Below, one piece after another: positions 33,332 through 45,465 of a stretch of DNA of 64,000 bases. This stretch comes from Dendrophyllia cribrosa (taxonomy: Eukaryota > Cnidaria > Anthozoa > Scleractinia > Dendrophylliidae). Position numbers and translations under genes: made by a program. The notes under the pieces were generated by a model that saw only the letters and a program-made list of their open reading frames with translations, searched no databases and was not told the DNA's origin. The stretch lies in the NCBI GenBank assembly GCA_024195265.1, contig JAJLRJ010000005.1:36974605-37038604 (forward strand), given 5' to 3'. The first letter of the stretch is position 1; each line of letters starts with the position of its first letter.

Positions 33332-33470
33332 CTCCCTCCCCCCCCCCCCGCCGAGCTGGCCGAGCTAACTTTTCACTTATTTCTTTGAAAAATTCAACCG
33401 ACCAGGAAGGGGGGGGGGGGGGGGGGGGGGGGAGGCGAGACAACTCGGTTGGGCGAGTTGTCTCGCCTCG
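33332..33470. repeat. C-run, G-run and a 15 bp hairpin
   Basis: C-run at about 33337-33350, G-run of about 26 at 33407-33432, then AGGCGAGACAACTCG, GTTGGG, and the exact complement CGAGTTGTCTCGCCT. The homopolymers are likely to be length-variable or mis-assembled. Confidence 0.85.
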
Positions 33471-33588
33471 GCAGGTAGGGTAACTCTGGCAGGCGGGACA
33501 ACTTTTTCTCATATAAATACTTTGGCTCGCCTACCCGAGATAACACACCGCGGCGTTTTGCGTGTCACGGAAAGCCAAGTTTTTAGGT

Positions 33589-34435
33589 TTAAGGGCCCAT
33601 TAACTTATCTTTTTGACCCGTTGCTAAGGAAAATTTCTTGTAAAATAACTTTGTCACATTTAGTCATATCAGAGTTATTTCATGGGTTTTAACTTGTTCC
33701 TCATTGACAATACCAATGATGACGTCATCAGGCCATGCCCATGGTCACGTGACTTATTTCGAAAAATCTAAAGGCTTGTCAGCTTATTACTTTATCGGAA
33801 TTTTGTTCAGTTATTTAATTTTTTAATTTATATTCCCTTTTCGTTATGCATAGATTGTGTTTAATTTCCAAAAGGTAAAATTTTGACAGAAGTGCAAAAT
33901 TTTGGAGAATTCGTAATTTTCTGGAAAAGACGTGATTCCTCAAAAGGAATGCATAGCTTTGTTTCCAACCGTGGTTTAAATGGTAGCTCGATGAAAAAAG
34001 TGTATTTTATGAAAAATCACATTTCCTTTAGAGTTTAAAGAAAACCGGAAGTGTCCCACAAGTCAACTGGAAGTTACTCTTTCAACGCATGCGCAGCTCA
34101 CTCGACCAGACGGAAACGATCTCCTGACTGCCATTCCGTCTGTGTTGCAATAATAGAGAGCTTAAGCAACGACGAGACAACGCCATGGAAAACGTCACTT
34201 GAAAAAAGGATTCGCGCTTTTTTAAACTACTTTGCAGTTGCTCAAATTTGTTTAGTTTGTTTAATGTGACTGGATTTCCAGCAGCTGAATTTGAAGGGAT
34301 GGCTTTCCAGTCCAAAAAAAAGGAAAATTGACCGTCGTGTGTTCACGTTCTCCACAAAACCTATAATTTGATCATTTGACGTTGTTGTTTTGCAGGGAAC
34401 GGCAAAGAAATGTACGAAAATGTAAAACCCACGTG
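33589..34435 (+). mobile_element. Left part of a TTAA-flanked transposon
   Basis: TTAA (33589-33592) is followed by GGGCCCATTAAC and TTGCTAAGGAA. The matching right end, with GTTAATGGGCCC and TTAA, exists only in copy 2 of the duplication (43120-43135). TTAA target sites are known for piggyBac and Kolobok elements. Internal AGAGAGCTTAAGCAACGACG resembles the end of another common repeat. Confidence 0.5.
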
Positions 34436-35437
34436 CATTGTTTGAACAAAACAGAACAATAGGCACTAATGATCAACACGTTACTGAGTCTGCGTATGTT
34501 GGCTTGTGCTTATGCTTATGCGCTAGTGAAAACCAGCCTTTATACAATATCTGTGCATTGGTCAGTGACAACTTCTTGAAAAACTTAAAGATGGGTTTGC
34601 TGCAAATGCTTTGCGAGAAGTTTCAGTTGCAGAGCTCTATTACAGACCGAAGAAAGAGTGGAAAGTTTATTTAAATAAACGTTACTATGCTTTTTGAAAG
34701 AAAATGTGTAAACATTTCTTCTTGCATGTAACTACGCATTCAAACGATGCCGCAAAACCATACATAAAAATATGACGAGTCTAGATATGTTTCAAAAATC
34801 CCAAGAGATCCGTCACTCGGTTGTAAGAATAATTTTTTAGTTCCTAAAACGGTCTTGGTCTTCGTAAAAACCGTACGCGAAAGACGAATTCGTCCGGCAT
34901 GTACTTAAACCGGGAATGCCGGAATACCAAAACGCCCCGTTATACTAAAATCAGGAACGCCGAAATACTAAAGCCAAACTAAAACTAAATCAAACATGAA
35001 ATTGCACTAGATTACTTTTGAACGAAACCTGATCATAATATTTAGCTTTTGACTGATTCAAATATGTCTTAGCCCCTAAAAAGATAACAAGAACGTTGAA
35101 CGGTTCATGCCAGTCCGTCTCTTTCCAAACGCAACGGGCATTTTGGTACATGCCGGTTCAATTTAAGTTTCGCATAGTAAGCCATCCCAGGGGAAACGCG
35201 AAAAAAAAAAAGTTTGACATCAGTCTTTCACCCACTTTTTTAGATTGGTCGACAATTACCGCAACAGCAAATCAAAAAAATGTGTGAATGTTTTTTTTTG
35301 TCTGAACAGAAATTCAAAAAATACTTTCATTCACCTTTCAAAACTCTTTGCTCGATGTTTTGTAAAATGCCAAAATACATTCCGCATGTTGACATACTTT
35401 CTCGTTTTAGTGGCCTTTGGAAATAATTTTTTTTGGC
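34436..35437. other. No gene seen
   Basis: Unique-looking AT-rich DNA with a few short ORFs, none recognisable. Confidence 0.35.
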
Positions 35438-36005
35438 ATTTGTTATTATTATTATATTATTATAAACTTTATTTCACACAGAATTCAGAAAGTATACACT
35501 TATTTACACTGAAGCTGTGCCTAATAATATAATAATAACAGTTAATAAATAATGAGAAATAATAAAATCTAAAAAATACATAAGTAATTATATGATTAAT
35601 ATAAATCCTAAGAACCTAATACAATCTAAAGCCTAACCGTAATGTAACCAATAATTCTTAACAAAACTTCTCACGGATTTCGAACATTTTACACTATCAT
35701 TTAAATCATTAAAAAGTTTGGCAGCTGAAAACGAAAAACTTCTATGTCCAGATTTAGAGGATATTTTACACAAATGGATATCAGAACATCTTCTAGTGTT
35801 ATAATTATGTACTTCAGAATTAAGACAAAATAATCTCAGTAAGTAAGATGGGCAGAAACCATTAAGGCAACGAAAAACAGTTAAACATTTATGAAAAGCC
35901 CACCTTTCAGTTAAAGGAATCCAACCAAGTCCATTAAATAAACTTTCAGAACTACTTTCAACTACTTTGATTTTTTTATCCAGAAAACCTTGTAAATTTT
36001 AATGT
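35438..36005 (-). pseudogene. 3' end of an L2/CR1-like non-LTR retrotransposon
   Basis: From 35998 to the stop at 35633 the minus strand reads NLQGFLDKKIKVVESSSESL, LGWIPLTERWAFHKCLTVFR, CLNGFCPSYL, HNYNTRR, and RSFSFSAAKLFNDLND. This is the C-terminal segment typical of L2/CR1-clade reverse transcriptases (LxWLPVxxRxxFKxxxxxxKxLxG, then NTR and FSxxxxxxWNxLP). A stop immediately upstream and frame breaks beyond 36000 show that it is dead. The 3' end runs into an ATT-type microsatellite at 35438-35463, the expected tail of this clade. No further upstream coding sequence was found. Confidence 0.8.
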
Positions 36006-36619
36006 GGTTGCATATGCGATTAATATCTGAGATTTTAACTCCAAACATCAATGGATGTTAAAGGAGGAACATTTATTACAAAACACGGAAAATACTTTCG
36101 TATGATGTTCTGACACTAGTAAATCTGTTCAGCTGACCCACTGGGATGATGATTAGACAAAATCTTTCTTATCAAAGTATACACTGACTATCTCGTTAAT
36201 TGATGGCTGACTAACTCGTTGATTGGTGATCTTGATCATTCAAAACATCAGTTACCTGTTATATTTCGATCGTTTTTGAATTGACGAAAGGCAAAAGATA
36301 TTAAAAGACGACCAAGTTCTTGCTGTTTAAATTTTCGCAAAACGATAAATCTGATACAAAGGAATTTTTTTCTCATATATAGTTTACATCACCAAGATTA
36401 ATATATTAAACTGTATTTCTATAATGCCGCTAGGGTTTGTCTCTTCGAAGTCCTTGTTATGGAGGTTCGACTTCGTAAAATGAAAACTGTGAGCTGGCAG
36501 ATGGTCCTTTTAACAATTGTTTTGTAAAAGTTTTAATTAAACTGTCTCTTTTTATTCATTGAGTATACTTAAAAGGTGCCACTATCCTTTTATAATGCGA
36601 ATCTCAAAACAAAACACCT
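36006..36619. other. No gene seen
   Basis: Possibly includes decayed upstream sequence of the non-LTR element. There is no readable frame. Confidence 0.3.
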
Positions 36620-37562
36620 GGGGCCGTATTCACGAAGGCATCCTAAGTACTAAGAGCCTCCTAAGATATAACTTAGGAGATAACTAGTATTCACGAAGAC
36701 CTCCTATTGTAAGACTAGTCTTAACTTTTCTTCTAAACTTTGTGAATACCAGTTATGACATGTCTACCCCTTAACTTAAGGTAAACGTTGACCTCCTAAC
36801 TTGTTAAGACATGCTTTAAATCCAAAGTGATGGCAGTGGCCATGTTTCTGTGAGCTCAAACTCGACGAACTTAGCGAAAACGAAATTCTTCTGAAACAGT
36901 ATCTCTTTCCTCGGAAAGAAATTTTTAATATCGCGGATTTATTGCGGCGAAATTTGGCAAAACCTACCCATCGTTCTCAACCTGTTGCAGTCGAATTGCA
37001 AGTTTGCGTGGCTTTGAGATTGTATGTGTTGTAGTTCAATTTTACCCTTGGTTCAATTTGGATTTTCCTTTTGTTTGACATTCATTATCATATATTAGCA
37101 TAGAAAAGAACAATGGAAAATCCAAATTGAACCAAGGGTAAAATTGAACTACAACATATGCATTTGGCAGTTTTCAGAATGTCCTTGGCCCTGTGTACAG
37201 TTTAAGCCAGTCTACAGTTTCACGATGCATTTAGAATGTTACAAATACACTCTGTGGAAAACCAAGTAATTATTTTTTCTATTCCTAAGGATAGTGTTGA
37301 ATAACAAATTAAACTAAAGCGTCAGTTTGAGAAAACGTCGGATTTTCCGAATGTCTTAGGTGCAATAGACTGCACCCACGTGCCGATTAAGGCTTCAAAT
37401 GAGGAATAGCCTTCATTCGTGAAAAGAAAGAGCTATCAATCTATTAATACTCAAGTAGTGTGCAACGCAGAAAATATAATATTAAACGTCGTGCAAAATG
37501 GCATGGGAGTACCCACGATGCTTTTCAATGGAGGGACAGCAGCTAGTGTCAGTGCTTTAAGA
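36620..37562 (+). pseudogene. PIF/Harbinger transposase (HARBI1-like), decayed and MITE-interrupted
   Basis: A terminal motif GGGGCCGTATTCACGAA lies at 36620, and coding traces begin near 36838. The frame gives ELKLDELSENEILLKQYLFP, then ALRL, and resumes after a MITE with YAFGSFQNVLG and SLSQSTVSRCI. Later frames give SDFPNVLGAIDCTHVPIKAS, KRKSYQSINTQVVCNAENII, and STHDAFQW. These follow the order of the Harbinger DDE transposase, including the first catalytic Asp in AIDCTH and the second in THDAF. There are several stops and frameshifts, and the C-terminal third is missing. The Myb-like partner lies convergently just downstream, which is the usual Harbinger arrangement. A right terminal repeat could not be assigned. 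Confidence 0.8.
37027..37156. mobile_element. 130 bp MITE inserted in the Harbinger transposase, TATG target site
   Basis: Arms TGTTGTAGTTCAATTTTACC and its exact complement at the right end, flanked by TATG at 37023-37026 and 37157-37160. Removing the element and one TATG restores an open stretch (LRL-YAFGSFQ) that fits the transposase. The same end occurs at 1-28. Confidence 0.9.
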
Positions 37563-37819
37563 GGACAATACCAATAATGGTGTCACTATTCCGAAACATC
37601 GACGTACTTATTTCGAATTTCTTCCACATTCGGGAATTTCCTGAAACTGTGTTGACTTCTTCGGCAATTTTTATCCAAGCCCGTTTTTTTTTGTGTGTGG
37701 TTGGGTCAACATTGTTATATGAATTAAATATCACTTCTTTGCAACATTCCACTCCTTCTACGAAAGTCGATTTTTCTTGCCTTGTAAAATTGGGCTTTTC
37801 TTTTCTTTGCTTCAGACAT
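37549..37819 (-). pseudogene. Myb/SANT-like protein of the Harbinger element
   Basis: Convergent with the transposase. The main frame gives PNFTRQEKSTFVEGVECCKE, VIFNSYNNVDPTTHKKKRAW, and IKIAEEVNTVSGNSRMWKKF. This matches the Myb/SANT-like DNA-binding domain carried as the second gene of Harbinger elements, which helps the transposase reach its site in the nucleus. The likely start is CCACCATG at 37819 (MSEAKKRK), in a different frame; a one-base shift near 37795 links it to the domain. An in-frame upstream ATG at 37887 gives a longer ORF without the shift, but its extra residues are not family-like. The C-terminus is degraded. Confidence 0.7.
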
Positions 37820-38021
37820 GGTGGAAGCAAATGTACGAACTCAGTTATAGAGATCTTTAAGATTGACGGTTTCCCCTTAAACCGCAAACAACGTCGGCCA
37901 GCAGTTTAGAGTTCGGAGTTCACCGTATGAACATAATCTGGGCTTAAGATTTTAAGGTTACTTTTTACCTATGCCTATTATCGGAACCATCTAGGAAACA
38001 AAGTATACATTCATGCATATA

Positions 38022-38027
<6 letters not shown>

Positions 38028-38063
<36 letters not shown>

Positions 38064-41000
38064 TATATGTATATTCATGCATTCACATTCATGTATTCAC
38101 ATATCATCAGAAACTGGCTTTTGTTTTACTTTATTTATTGTAGTTTAACCACAAAGTAATCCGACTGACAAAACAGTTCCAACAACAAATAGCCGGCTCA
38201 GTGCCATGTTTGTTTTCATTCATTCGTTCACTTCTATTTTAGCTGAGAAATCGTCTTCAAAATTACGTTTCTATGAAAAAGAATTCGATATTTAATAAGC
38301 GAAAGAGTTCTGAAAAGTAGTATTTCCTCTCAAACGTGGGATTGTAATGTTTTAGGGTGCCAAAAACCTTGCGGTACAACGTGGTCTAGCCGTACAAACG
38401 TGAACCTCAAACCGCAATCCTGACGGCAAGGCACTGGTCACGTGACTTCTTGACGTTCGCGGTTCGCGGGAAATGCCGAAAAACCTCGATCTTAAGGTCT
38501 CTATTATTCAAATTTGCGGTAATTATTATTTATAAGCACGATTTGAGAAAATTTGATTGGCTTATCTTCGTCCATCGACAATTTTCCGGGACCGTGAACT
38601 TAGGATACGTTTCGCGTATCTTAGGATGGACATAAGTGAATAACACTTAGGACATATCTTAGGAAGCTCCTAAATTTTATACTAAGTTATATTTTAGGAT
38701 ATATCTTAGGTAGGATTTCGTAAATCCGGCCCCTGTTTATGAAATACGAAGCATTTTTTGCACGAAAAAGGGTGACCCTTGTGCCAGAGCTACACTGGAT
38801 AAGCCAACTCTTCATACCTTTTTTTACAAAATGCAGAAAACGATTGTACATGTATGAGAAATTCAAATTTTCCCATTCTGATATGTAGGGTTATCTTTTG
38901 TCGAGGATTGGGCTACCCTCTTAACCGGAACATTTTGTTGTTTATATAGACACTTTTAATAAATACCATGATGCATCATTTTCCGCTAATGACGTCAAAC
39001 ATATTCTTATGAATTCTCTTGCAATTCAAAAGAATATGTTTGACGTCATTAGCGGAAAATGATGCATCGTGGTATTTATTAAAAGGGTCTATAAATGCTT
39101 TGTTTGCCGAGGCAGGGCAAATCACGGTGCACCGCGTGTCACGAAAAGCACGCGGTTTCTAGGTTAAAAATGCAACATTTTATTAAAGAAGTAAGATTTT
39201 CATCAACGACCACAGTGATCGAATGAGCAAAAGGAACTCGAAAAAAAATCAGTAGATGTAAATAATAGCTTTTTTTGGAGTTATGAATATTGAAGCAGGA
39301 TTATTTTAAAATTACTTATCCTACTGGCTTTGACTGGTTTTAATAATAATAATTATAATAATTTGGCCGGATTTGACAAATAAAAAAAAATATAGCTTTT
39401 GAAGCGAAATATTGATCAAAGAAGGAAATTTTCTTTTCAATAAACAAAGACCACATTAAATTTAAATTTATTATTAGAAAGAAGGTTATTACTGTGTTTG
39501 AATCCTTAAAATGAGTTTCGATTAACTAAGTAGGGTCAACTTGGATTTTGTCAGCAGGGGAAAATTTCTGTTGTATCACGAAACGCTTATATCATGAATT
39601 ATCGGCTGCTTGACAAAGACGTGGGGCTACACAGTCCATTAGAAGAAAGATTATTTCTGATGATTTGAACAGTTGAACTTGGAATCGGTCAGCAGGGACA
39701 ACTCTTAATAAGTTTGTTGTTTTATGAAACGATCAGTAGACAGCAAGGTGACCATCAAAAGGCTAAAGAAAATAAATGTTTACAAATCTTGATCACCTAC
39801 CATTACGACCACACTGAATTATCAGCTGTTTGGAGGCATGTCAGGCTGAATGTTGTTTGAAAACTTCACACAATTCTCAAAGTTAAGGTTTATTTAAAAA
39901 GAAAACGGAACTAAAGGAGCATCTAAGTTTTCTTTTAGACATAATTTACGCTTGAAACTTTGTTATTTTATTAAATCAAGGTTCTATTTTTAGCGTTATT
40001 CAGTTCAAACAACTCATAAAACAAAGAACAAAATATATATCTTGTCATATTTAATAAGAGGTATCTGGCACCACAAAGGTTTTGCTAAGGTAGATTTGAT
40101 ATTATGGCCTCCTCTTGTGCAAGTTAACTGTAAAATTGACCAAGTAGGCTGGCATTTTCCATCACATTGTTACAAAAAAAATAGAAGAATCACCTGTGAA
40201 AAAGGCTATTGAATCTAGCCTCAACATCTGCTTCGAAGTTTATCGTTCATCACTAGGATGTCATCTTGAACACAAGACACCGACGAAACCAAGCTGCTGG
40301 ATGCTGGACATCAATTTGTAAATGATAAATCAGCAATGATTTCTTTTTATTATCGAGATTATATGTCTTTTTATTCTTTCAAAAACATTATAATCACAGC
40401 GACTTTCTGTCGTAATAAACGTCATGAATAATTACCGTTTGAGACTTGGATCATTCAGAATCAGAATCTTAATCTTAATCATGAACATTGTGTAATTATG
40501 TTACCAGTGGGGATCATTGCTTTCAAACCAACGAAAGAAAAAATAATTAGAATCCAAACCGCAGTCAGTAAAAATTAAACACTATATTCGCAATGATTTT
40601 TGTCGTCATAAAAACATATACATTTCACCTCTGTAGAGGTAGTTCACTAGAACAAAATTTGTTTATATCAACTTTTCCTCCATAAAAGTTTTCAGATTGT
40701 AGAGAACCTCCCTCGAATGCACTCTTAACTGGCATTTTGTGTTGGCAGATGATTTTTTCTGAGTGTTAATGAATAGTCAGATCATTGTTTGGGACTTGGA
40801 TCATTCAGAATCAGAATCTCTTAAGATTAAAATCTTAATCATGAACATCGTGTAATTATCTTTCCAGTGGGGGACTATTTGCTTCCAAAACAACCAAAGA
40901 GAAACATTATTAGGATTAAAATCGCAGTCATAATAAAATGGTCGACCATATTCTTCAGATTACAAAGGCATCCGTCTTAATGCTTTGCATAGCTGTTTGA

Positions 41001-42851
41001 AGTCGGTTTAGCTGAGGTAAAACCAATATAATGCCGTTATCATAAAAGTTAAAACAATAAGAACATTATGTTAAAAACCCAATGCACCATACCACCACCG
41101 TTGATAGCTTATACCATTATTTGTTTCACCTCCTGCTTTCAATATTTTCAATTATATATCGATATTTTTTCTGCTTGTTTAATTAAAAACAAGGTGTGTT
41201 TTTGTAGGTGGAGTAAAATACGCGAGAAGATTTTAAAGTTGAACACGGATGTCAGAATGAAAAGTCATGTTTCAGGTGATTTTAAGTAGTACATCAACTG
41301 TAGTTTTCTTTTAACCATAACATTATGCCATTTTGGTTATATATTGCATTTAAAACCGTGAGGTTTTTTATCAGGTTTTAAATAGCAATTTTTAAGAGCC
41401 GTTGTCAGTAACTATCGAGAATCCGGCGACAAAAGAAAAAATTCGAATTTTGTTTTTATTTACCCGAAAAGACCCTTATGGTAAACTATTTTCAAAAATG
41501 ATATTAAAAAGTTCCAGCGAATTTTTATTTTGACCAAAAAGGAGAAAGTTCTAAATAGGCCTAAACGTGCTCGAAGACCCGATAAAAATTATGCAAAATA
41601 GTACATTTTCAAAACGCTCGTAAACGACAACGAAAAGTTGTCTTCCATTCTTTTTTTCACAACTTGTGAAACATCCCTTAGACTTGCTTTTCAACTGCAT
41701 TTCATGTCGGTCTAAACTTTTGTTTCTTATATTAACCGGCGTGAAAAATACAATATTTTCTATTCCGTTAATACACTGAATGTTACCATATTTTAGAAGA
41801 CCATAACATCGGGGTTATACGAATATTCAGGTAGAAAAAGGACTCGTTTGAACGGGCATTTCTTCTTGTTTATCGCATAAAAATATTTAGTTTGGCCCGT
41901 TAAAAGCGAGCGCGCTAGATTAAAATGTATGGAGTACATTTTCACAGATTTCGCCATTTTTTTGTTGCACCCCTACTGCAAGTCACGCATTTTATTCAGA
42001 CAAAAGTCAGGTAAATCAACGTATCTGGTTTCTATTATTGCTTTTAAACATTTTACATATTTATATTTGAACTAAAGCAGTTCCCTATCTTAAATTAACT
42101 TTGTTTTTACGTGAAATTTTTGTGTTTATTTTATATTTACGCAAGTTCTAAATAAAGGAACAATTGGCGATGAAAGATCTACGATGGCCTACAAGCTTAT
42201 TACTTTATCGGAATTTTGTTCAGTTATTTAATTTTTTAATTTATATTCCCTTTTCGTTATGCATAGATTGTGTTTAATTTCCAAAAGGTAAAATTTTGAC
42301 AGAAGTGCAAAATTTTGGAGAATTCGTAATTTTCTGGAAAAGACGTGATTCCTCAAAAGGAATGCATAGCTTTGTTTCCAACCGTGGTTTAAATGATAGC
42401 TGGATGAAAAAAGTGTATTTTATGAAAAATCACATTTCCTTTAGAGTTTAAAGAAAACCGGAAGTGGCCCACAAGTCAACTGGAAGTTACTCTTTCAACG
42501 CATGCGCAGATCACTCGACCAGACGGAAACGATCTCTTAACTGCCATTCCGTCTGTGTTGCAATAATAGAGAGCTTAAGCAACGACGAGACAACGCCATG
42601 GAAAACGTCACTTGAAAAAAGGATTCGCGCTTTTTTAAACTACTTTGCAGTTGCTCCAATTTGTTTAGTTTGTTTAATGTGACTGGATTTCCAGCAGCTG
42701 AATTTGAAGGGATGGCTTTCCAGTCGAAAAAAAAAGGAAAATTGACCGTCGTGTGTTCACGTTCTCCACAAAACCTATAATTTGATCATTTGACGTTGTT
42801 GTTTTGCAGGGAACGGCAAAGAAATGTACGAAAATGTAAAACGCACGTGCA
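38028..42851 (+). repeat. Segmental duplication, copy 2
   Basis: Same orientation as copy 1, about 11.1 kb away. It begins in an (AAT)n tract like copy 1. Differences: a 141 bp MITE at 38949-39089, a 2845 bp deletion at 42195/42196 relative to copy 1, and a few small indels. The right end of similarity falls within the TTAA-flanked element. Confidence 0.9.
38949..39089. mobile_element. Palindromic MITE with TATA target duplication, copy 2 only
   Basis: GACACTTTTAATAAATACC and its near-complement GGTATTTATTAAAAGGGTC close a 141 bp palindrome with arms of about 59 bp. It is flanked by TATA (38945-38948 and 39090-39093). The paralogous site in copy 1 (about 27866) is empty and has a single TATA, giving a clean filled/empty pair. 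Confidence 0.9.
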
Positions 42852-43135
42852 ACACGTGCAAAGGCAATGTTTTCGCTCATTAAACCTATTCTTTTGTGCC
42901 GTTCTCGCTTCCCTCGCCGTCGTGGTTGCTTAAGCTCCCTACTTATTGACTTGAATGTTGTGAAACGAAACGAAACAACATCTAAAATGTAAACAATTTC
43001 CGAGCCATTTAATTGTTTAAATTTCCCGGGCTCGCGCTATAAAAATGGCTTTTTCGCGGAGACTGATGCCATTTACCGGAAGTGAAATTTCACTTCCTTA
43101 GCAACGCGCGGAAAAATCGGTTAATGGGCCCTTAA
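42196..43135 (+). mobile_element. Right part of the TTAA-flanked transposon
   Basis: The interior is shared with 33783-34435. The right end is TTGCTAA in complement, then GTTAATGGGCCC and TTAA at 43132-43135. Its left end is missing because of the deletion at 42195. Confidence 0.5.
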
Positions 43136-44369
43136 GAACAATAATTCGCATTAAAGAAGTAAAATGTAAATCAGCAAAGCCCACAGTGATCGAATGAATG
43201 AAACAAAGTGAAAAGAACAGGTATACGATAGCTGTATTTAGATTTGAATATTTACGCAGCGTTGTGAATGTTTAAGTAGGGTCAACTTTGACTCGGTCAG
43301 CAGGGACAACATTTCTCATATAAACACTCGGCAAAGTTGAAAAGTTATCTCGGGTACCCGAGACCATATAAACAGGCCCTGTGGAAATGATTCTTTGCAG
43401 TTAGTAGAGTAACCCTTTGAGAGCATAGTAAAGTAAAAATATTTGGAAGATGATTGATTGTTTGAAAGCCCGAACATTCCTACTTTCAGCAGTTTGGTAA
43501 ACACTTGAAAATGAGGAAACTTCTCTGGCATAAATCTTGTCCTGGTACATCCAATTTTAAAATGAAAGTTATACTAGCAGAAAACTATGTTACTGTACTG
43601 CAACATGTACATATCGAAAAACTAGCTTTGGTAAGTTTCTTCAAAAGTTGAGACAGTGAGTCACGCAAGTTCAAGTAAACACATTTCAAATAAATTTAGC
43701 TTATTGCGTATACCCTTTTCTTGCTGTGGCAAACAAAATTCCTTGTTTGGAAACAAAATCTAGTGTTCTAATGAGCTTTTTTCTCACTCTATATCCTGAT
43801 AAAAATTAATTCTTGAGTAGGTGATAACTGATCAAAAACGAAAAGGTCAAGTGTCAGTGTTGACCTTTTTCTCTTTGCGCCGATGTCAACAACATGAAAA
43901 GATTGAAACTACCTCAAAATTAGTTTCCCAAAGTACATCCTAAACACAGTAGTTTTCTTATTACAGGCGATAATTTCATAGATTCTAAAATCACTTTTGG
44001 TAAGTGAAGTTGTACAAAGCAACTATTAAAATTTCCTATAACCACTGTGTCAACAACATGACGGCTGTTTGATTTATAGGTTTCTGAGTTGTAACAGTAA
44101 CTATCCGCGGCGCTGCCGGATCGGAAATTGAATTCCAGTTTGGCAAAAATTCGAGCAGAAGTATTCATCTGTAATAAATATTACCCGATAAAACTGAAAC
44201 TATGTGATTTGAGATTCAACGAGAGAAATTTCCTCTTAGATTCAATCAATGACTGCAATGTTTTTTAATGTCAATCAGGTTTTCAAACCGAAGACCAACT
44301 GAAATCTCTAGTTAAAACTACTACAGTACTACATATTTCACAAACAAAACCCCACTCTTAGCTAAGCTA
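43136..44369. other. Diverged duplication-unit sequence, then no gene
   Basis: 43136-43320 resembles 27955-28340 (ATTAAAGAAGTAA, CCACAGTGATCGAATGA, AAGTAGGGTCAACTT) at much lower identity than the main duplication. The remainder is unremarkable. Confidence 0.45.
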
Positions 44370-44872
44370 CATGTATTTGCCATGAAAGGTCTACCACAAC
44401 AAAGTCACCAACTGAGGGTTTCTCCATGACCAAATATGAATAAATCCGAAAATTCAGTTTTGATGGCGAGTTCTCGATATTTACGTACAGACAGCAGCTC
44501 TTACATGTAATATGGTGTGTGTTCCTATTACGCTGCCGTCTGTTCCTATTAAGAAGTGAATTTTGACCCTGATCCCGCTTTATACATAATGGACCAAACA
44601 GATGAAAGCAGCGGCAGTGTACATGTAGGACGCAGCAGGACAAACGAGACAACTCTAAAAAACCGCAAGGGCTCTGGGGTCGAGAATGACTCCAGGCGTG
44701 GTTGCGTGGTTACTTTTTTATTTGCGTGGTTACTTTTTTATTTGCGTGGTTTCTTTTTTATTTGCGTGTTTTCTTTTTTATTTGCGTGTTTCTTTTTTAT
44801 TTGCGTGGTTTCTTTTTTATTTGCGTGTTTTCTGTTTTATTTGCATGGTTTCTTTTTTATTTACGTGTTTTA
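44370..44872 (-). repeat. Inverted, short-array relative of the minisatellite region
   Basis: 44390-44690 is the reverse complement of about 32820-33220 (GACCCTGATCCCGCTTTATA, GGCGAGTTCTCGATATTTAC). It includes two units of minisatellite B and about nine units of minisatellite A (44700-44870). Order and spacing match copy 1, but both arrays are contracted. Confidence 0.85.
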
Positions 44873-45465
44873 TTATCTCGTTAATGCGCATGCGCATAAA
44901 CGAGATTTAGGAATCACTACAAAATAGGGACAAACGTTGTTAACAAAGGTTTCTTTGTTAACTTTGTTAACATTTGTCCGGGGGGGTTAGTTGTTTCTTC
45001 TTTTTAGAAGCTATATTAGGGCATTGAGGATATGGTTGGTTAAACCGGTTAGGATTTCAAGAAGGTCGTCACATACCGCCACTAAAATTTTTTGGGAGCA
45101 CCCCCGGACCTATTGGTAATTTCCCTAGGGTATTGGGATGTCATGAACTTGTCATAATTATCTCACGCTACGTCACCACAAAGGTATTAAAGTTCTTATT
45201 TAGTTTCGATATCTCACGTTACCTACGGTATCAATCTTTCAAATTTGTTTTTAAGTGGATGTGTCCGAGACGTTCTACGCTCTTTGCGTCTTATGCTTAT
45301 GTCGAGTTGCACTTGGGCCTCTTTTATTGTTTCTGTCTTATTCATCATGACTGTTGTAGTATCTTTGTCCGCTTTTTTGAGGTTTATAGTAGAGTTGTTT
45401 TTTAACTCTTTTAGAGCTATGACCTCATCGCCTGACAGATTGTTTCTTATCTAGGATTTATTGTT
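44873..45465 (+). repeat. Palindrome-headed repeat family, copy 1
   Basis: It begins ATCTCGTTAATGCGCATGCG, a 32 bp near-perfect palindrome, then continues collinear with 58743-59515. Landmarks are GGATATGGTTGGTTAAACCG, CATACCGCCACTAAAATTTT and ATCGCCTGACAGATTGTTTC. The flanking sequences differ at the two loci, so the left edge marks an insertion boundary. Confidence 0.75.

Larger units (their letters stand above)
26932..34435 (+). repeat. Segmental duplication, copy 1 (with minisatellite insert)
   Basis: Starting in an (AAT)n tract, 26971-30937 aligns with 38061-42195 at roughly 98-99% by eye. After an extra 2845 bp, 33783-34435 aligns with 42196-42851. It contains 14 bp near 27287 missing from copy 2 and lacks about 36 bp present in copy 2 at 41415-41450. 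No ORF of substance is shared. An internal direct repeat of a GACTTGGATCATTCAGAATC block (29222 and 29571) is present in both copies. Confidence 0.9.

Noticed and set aside
33721..33760. TCATCAG resembling a hammerhead core
   Set aside because: No GAAA at the right spacing and no stem II.
34051..34269. 72-codon ORF conserved in both duplication copies (also 42464-42682)
   Set aside because: Conservation follows from the recent duplication. The sequence is a common repeat (GAGAGCTTAAGCAACGACG) with no protein-like features.
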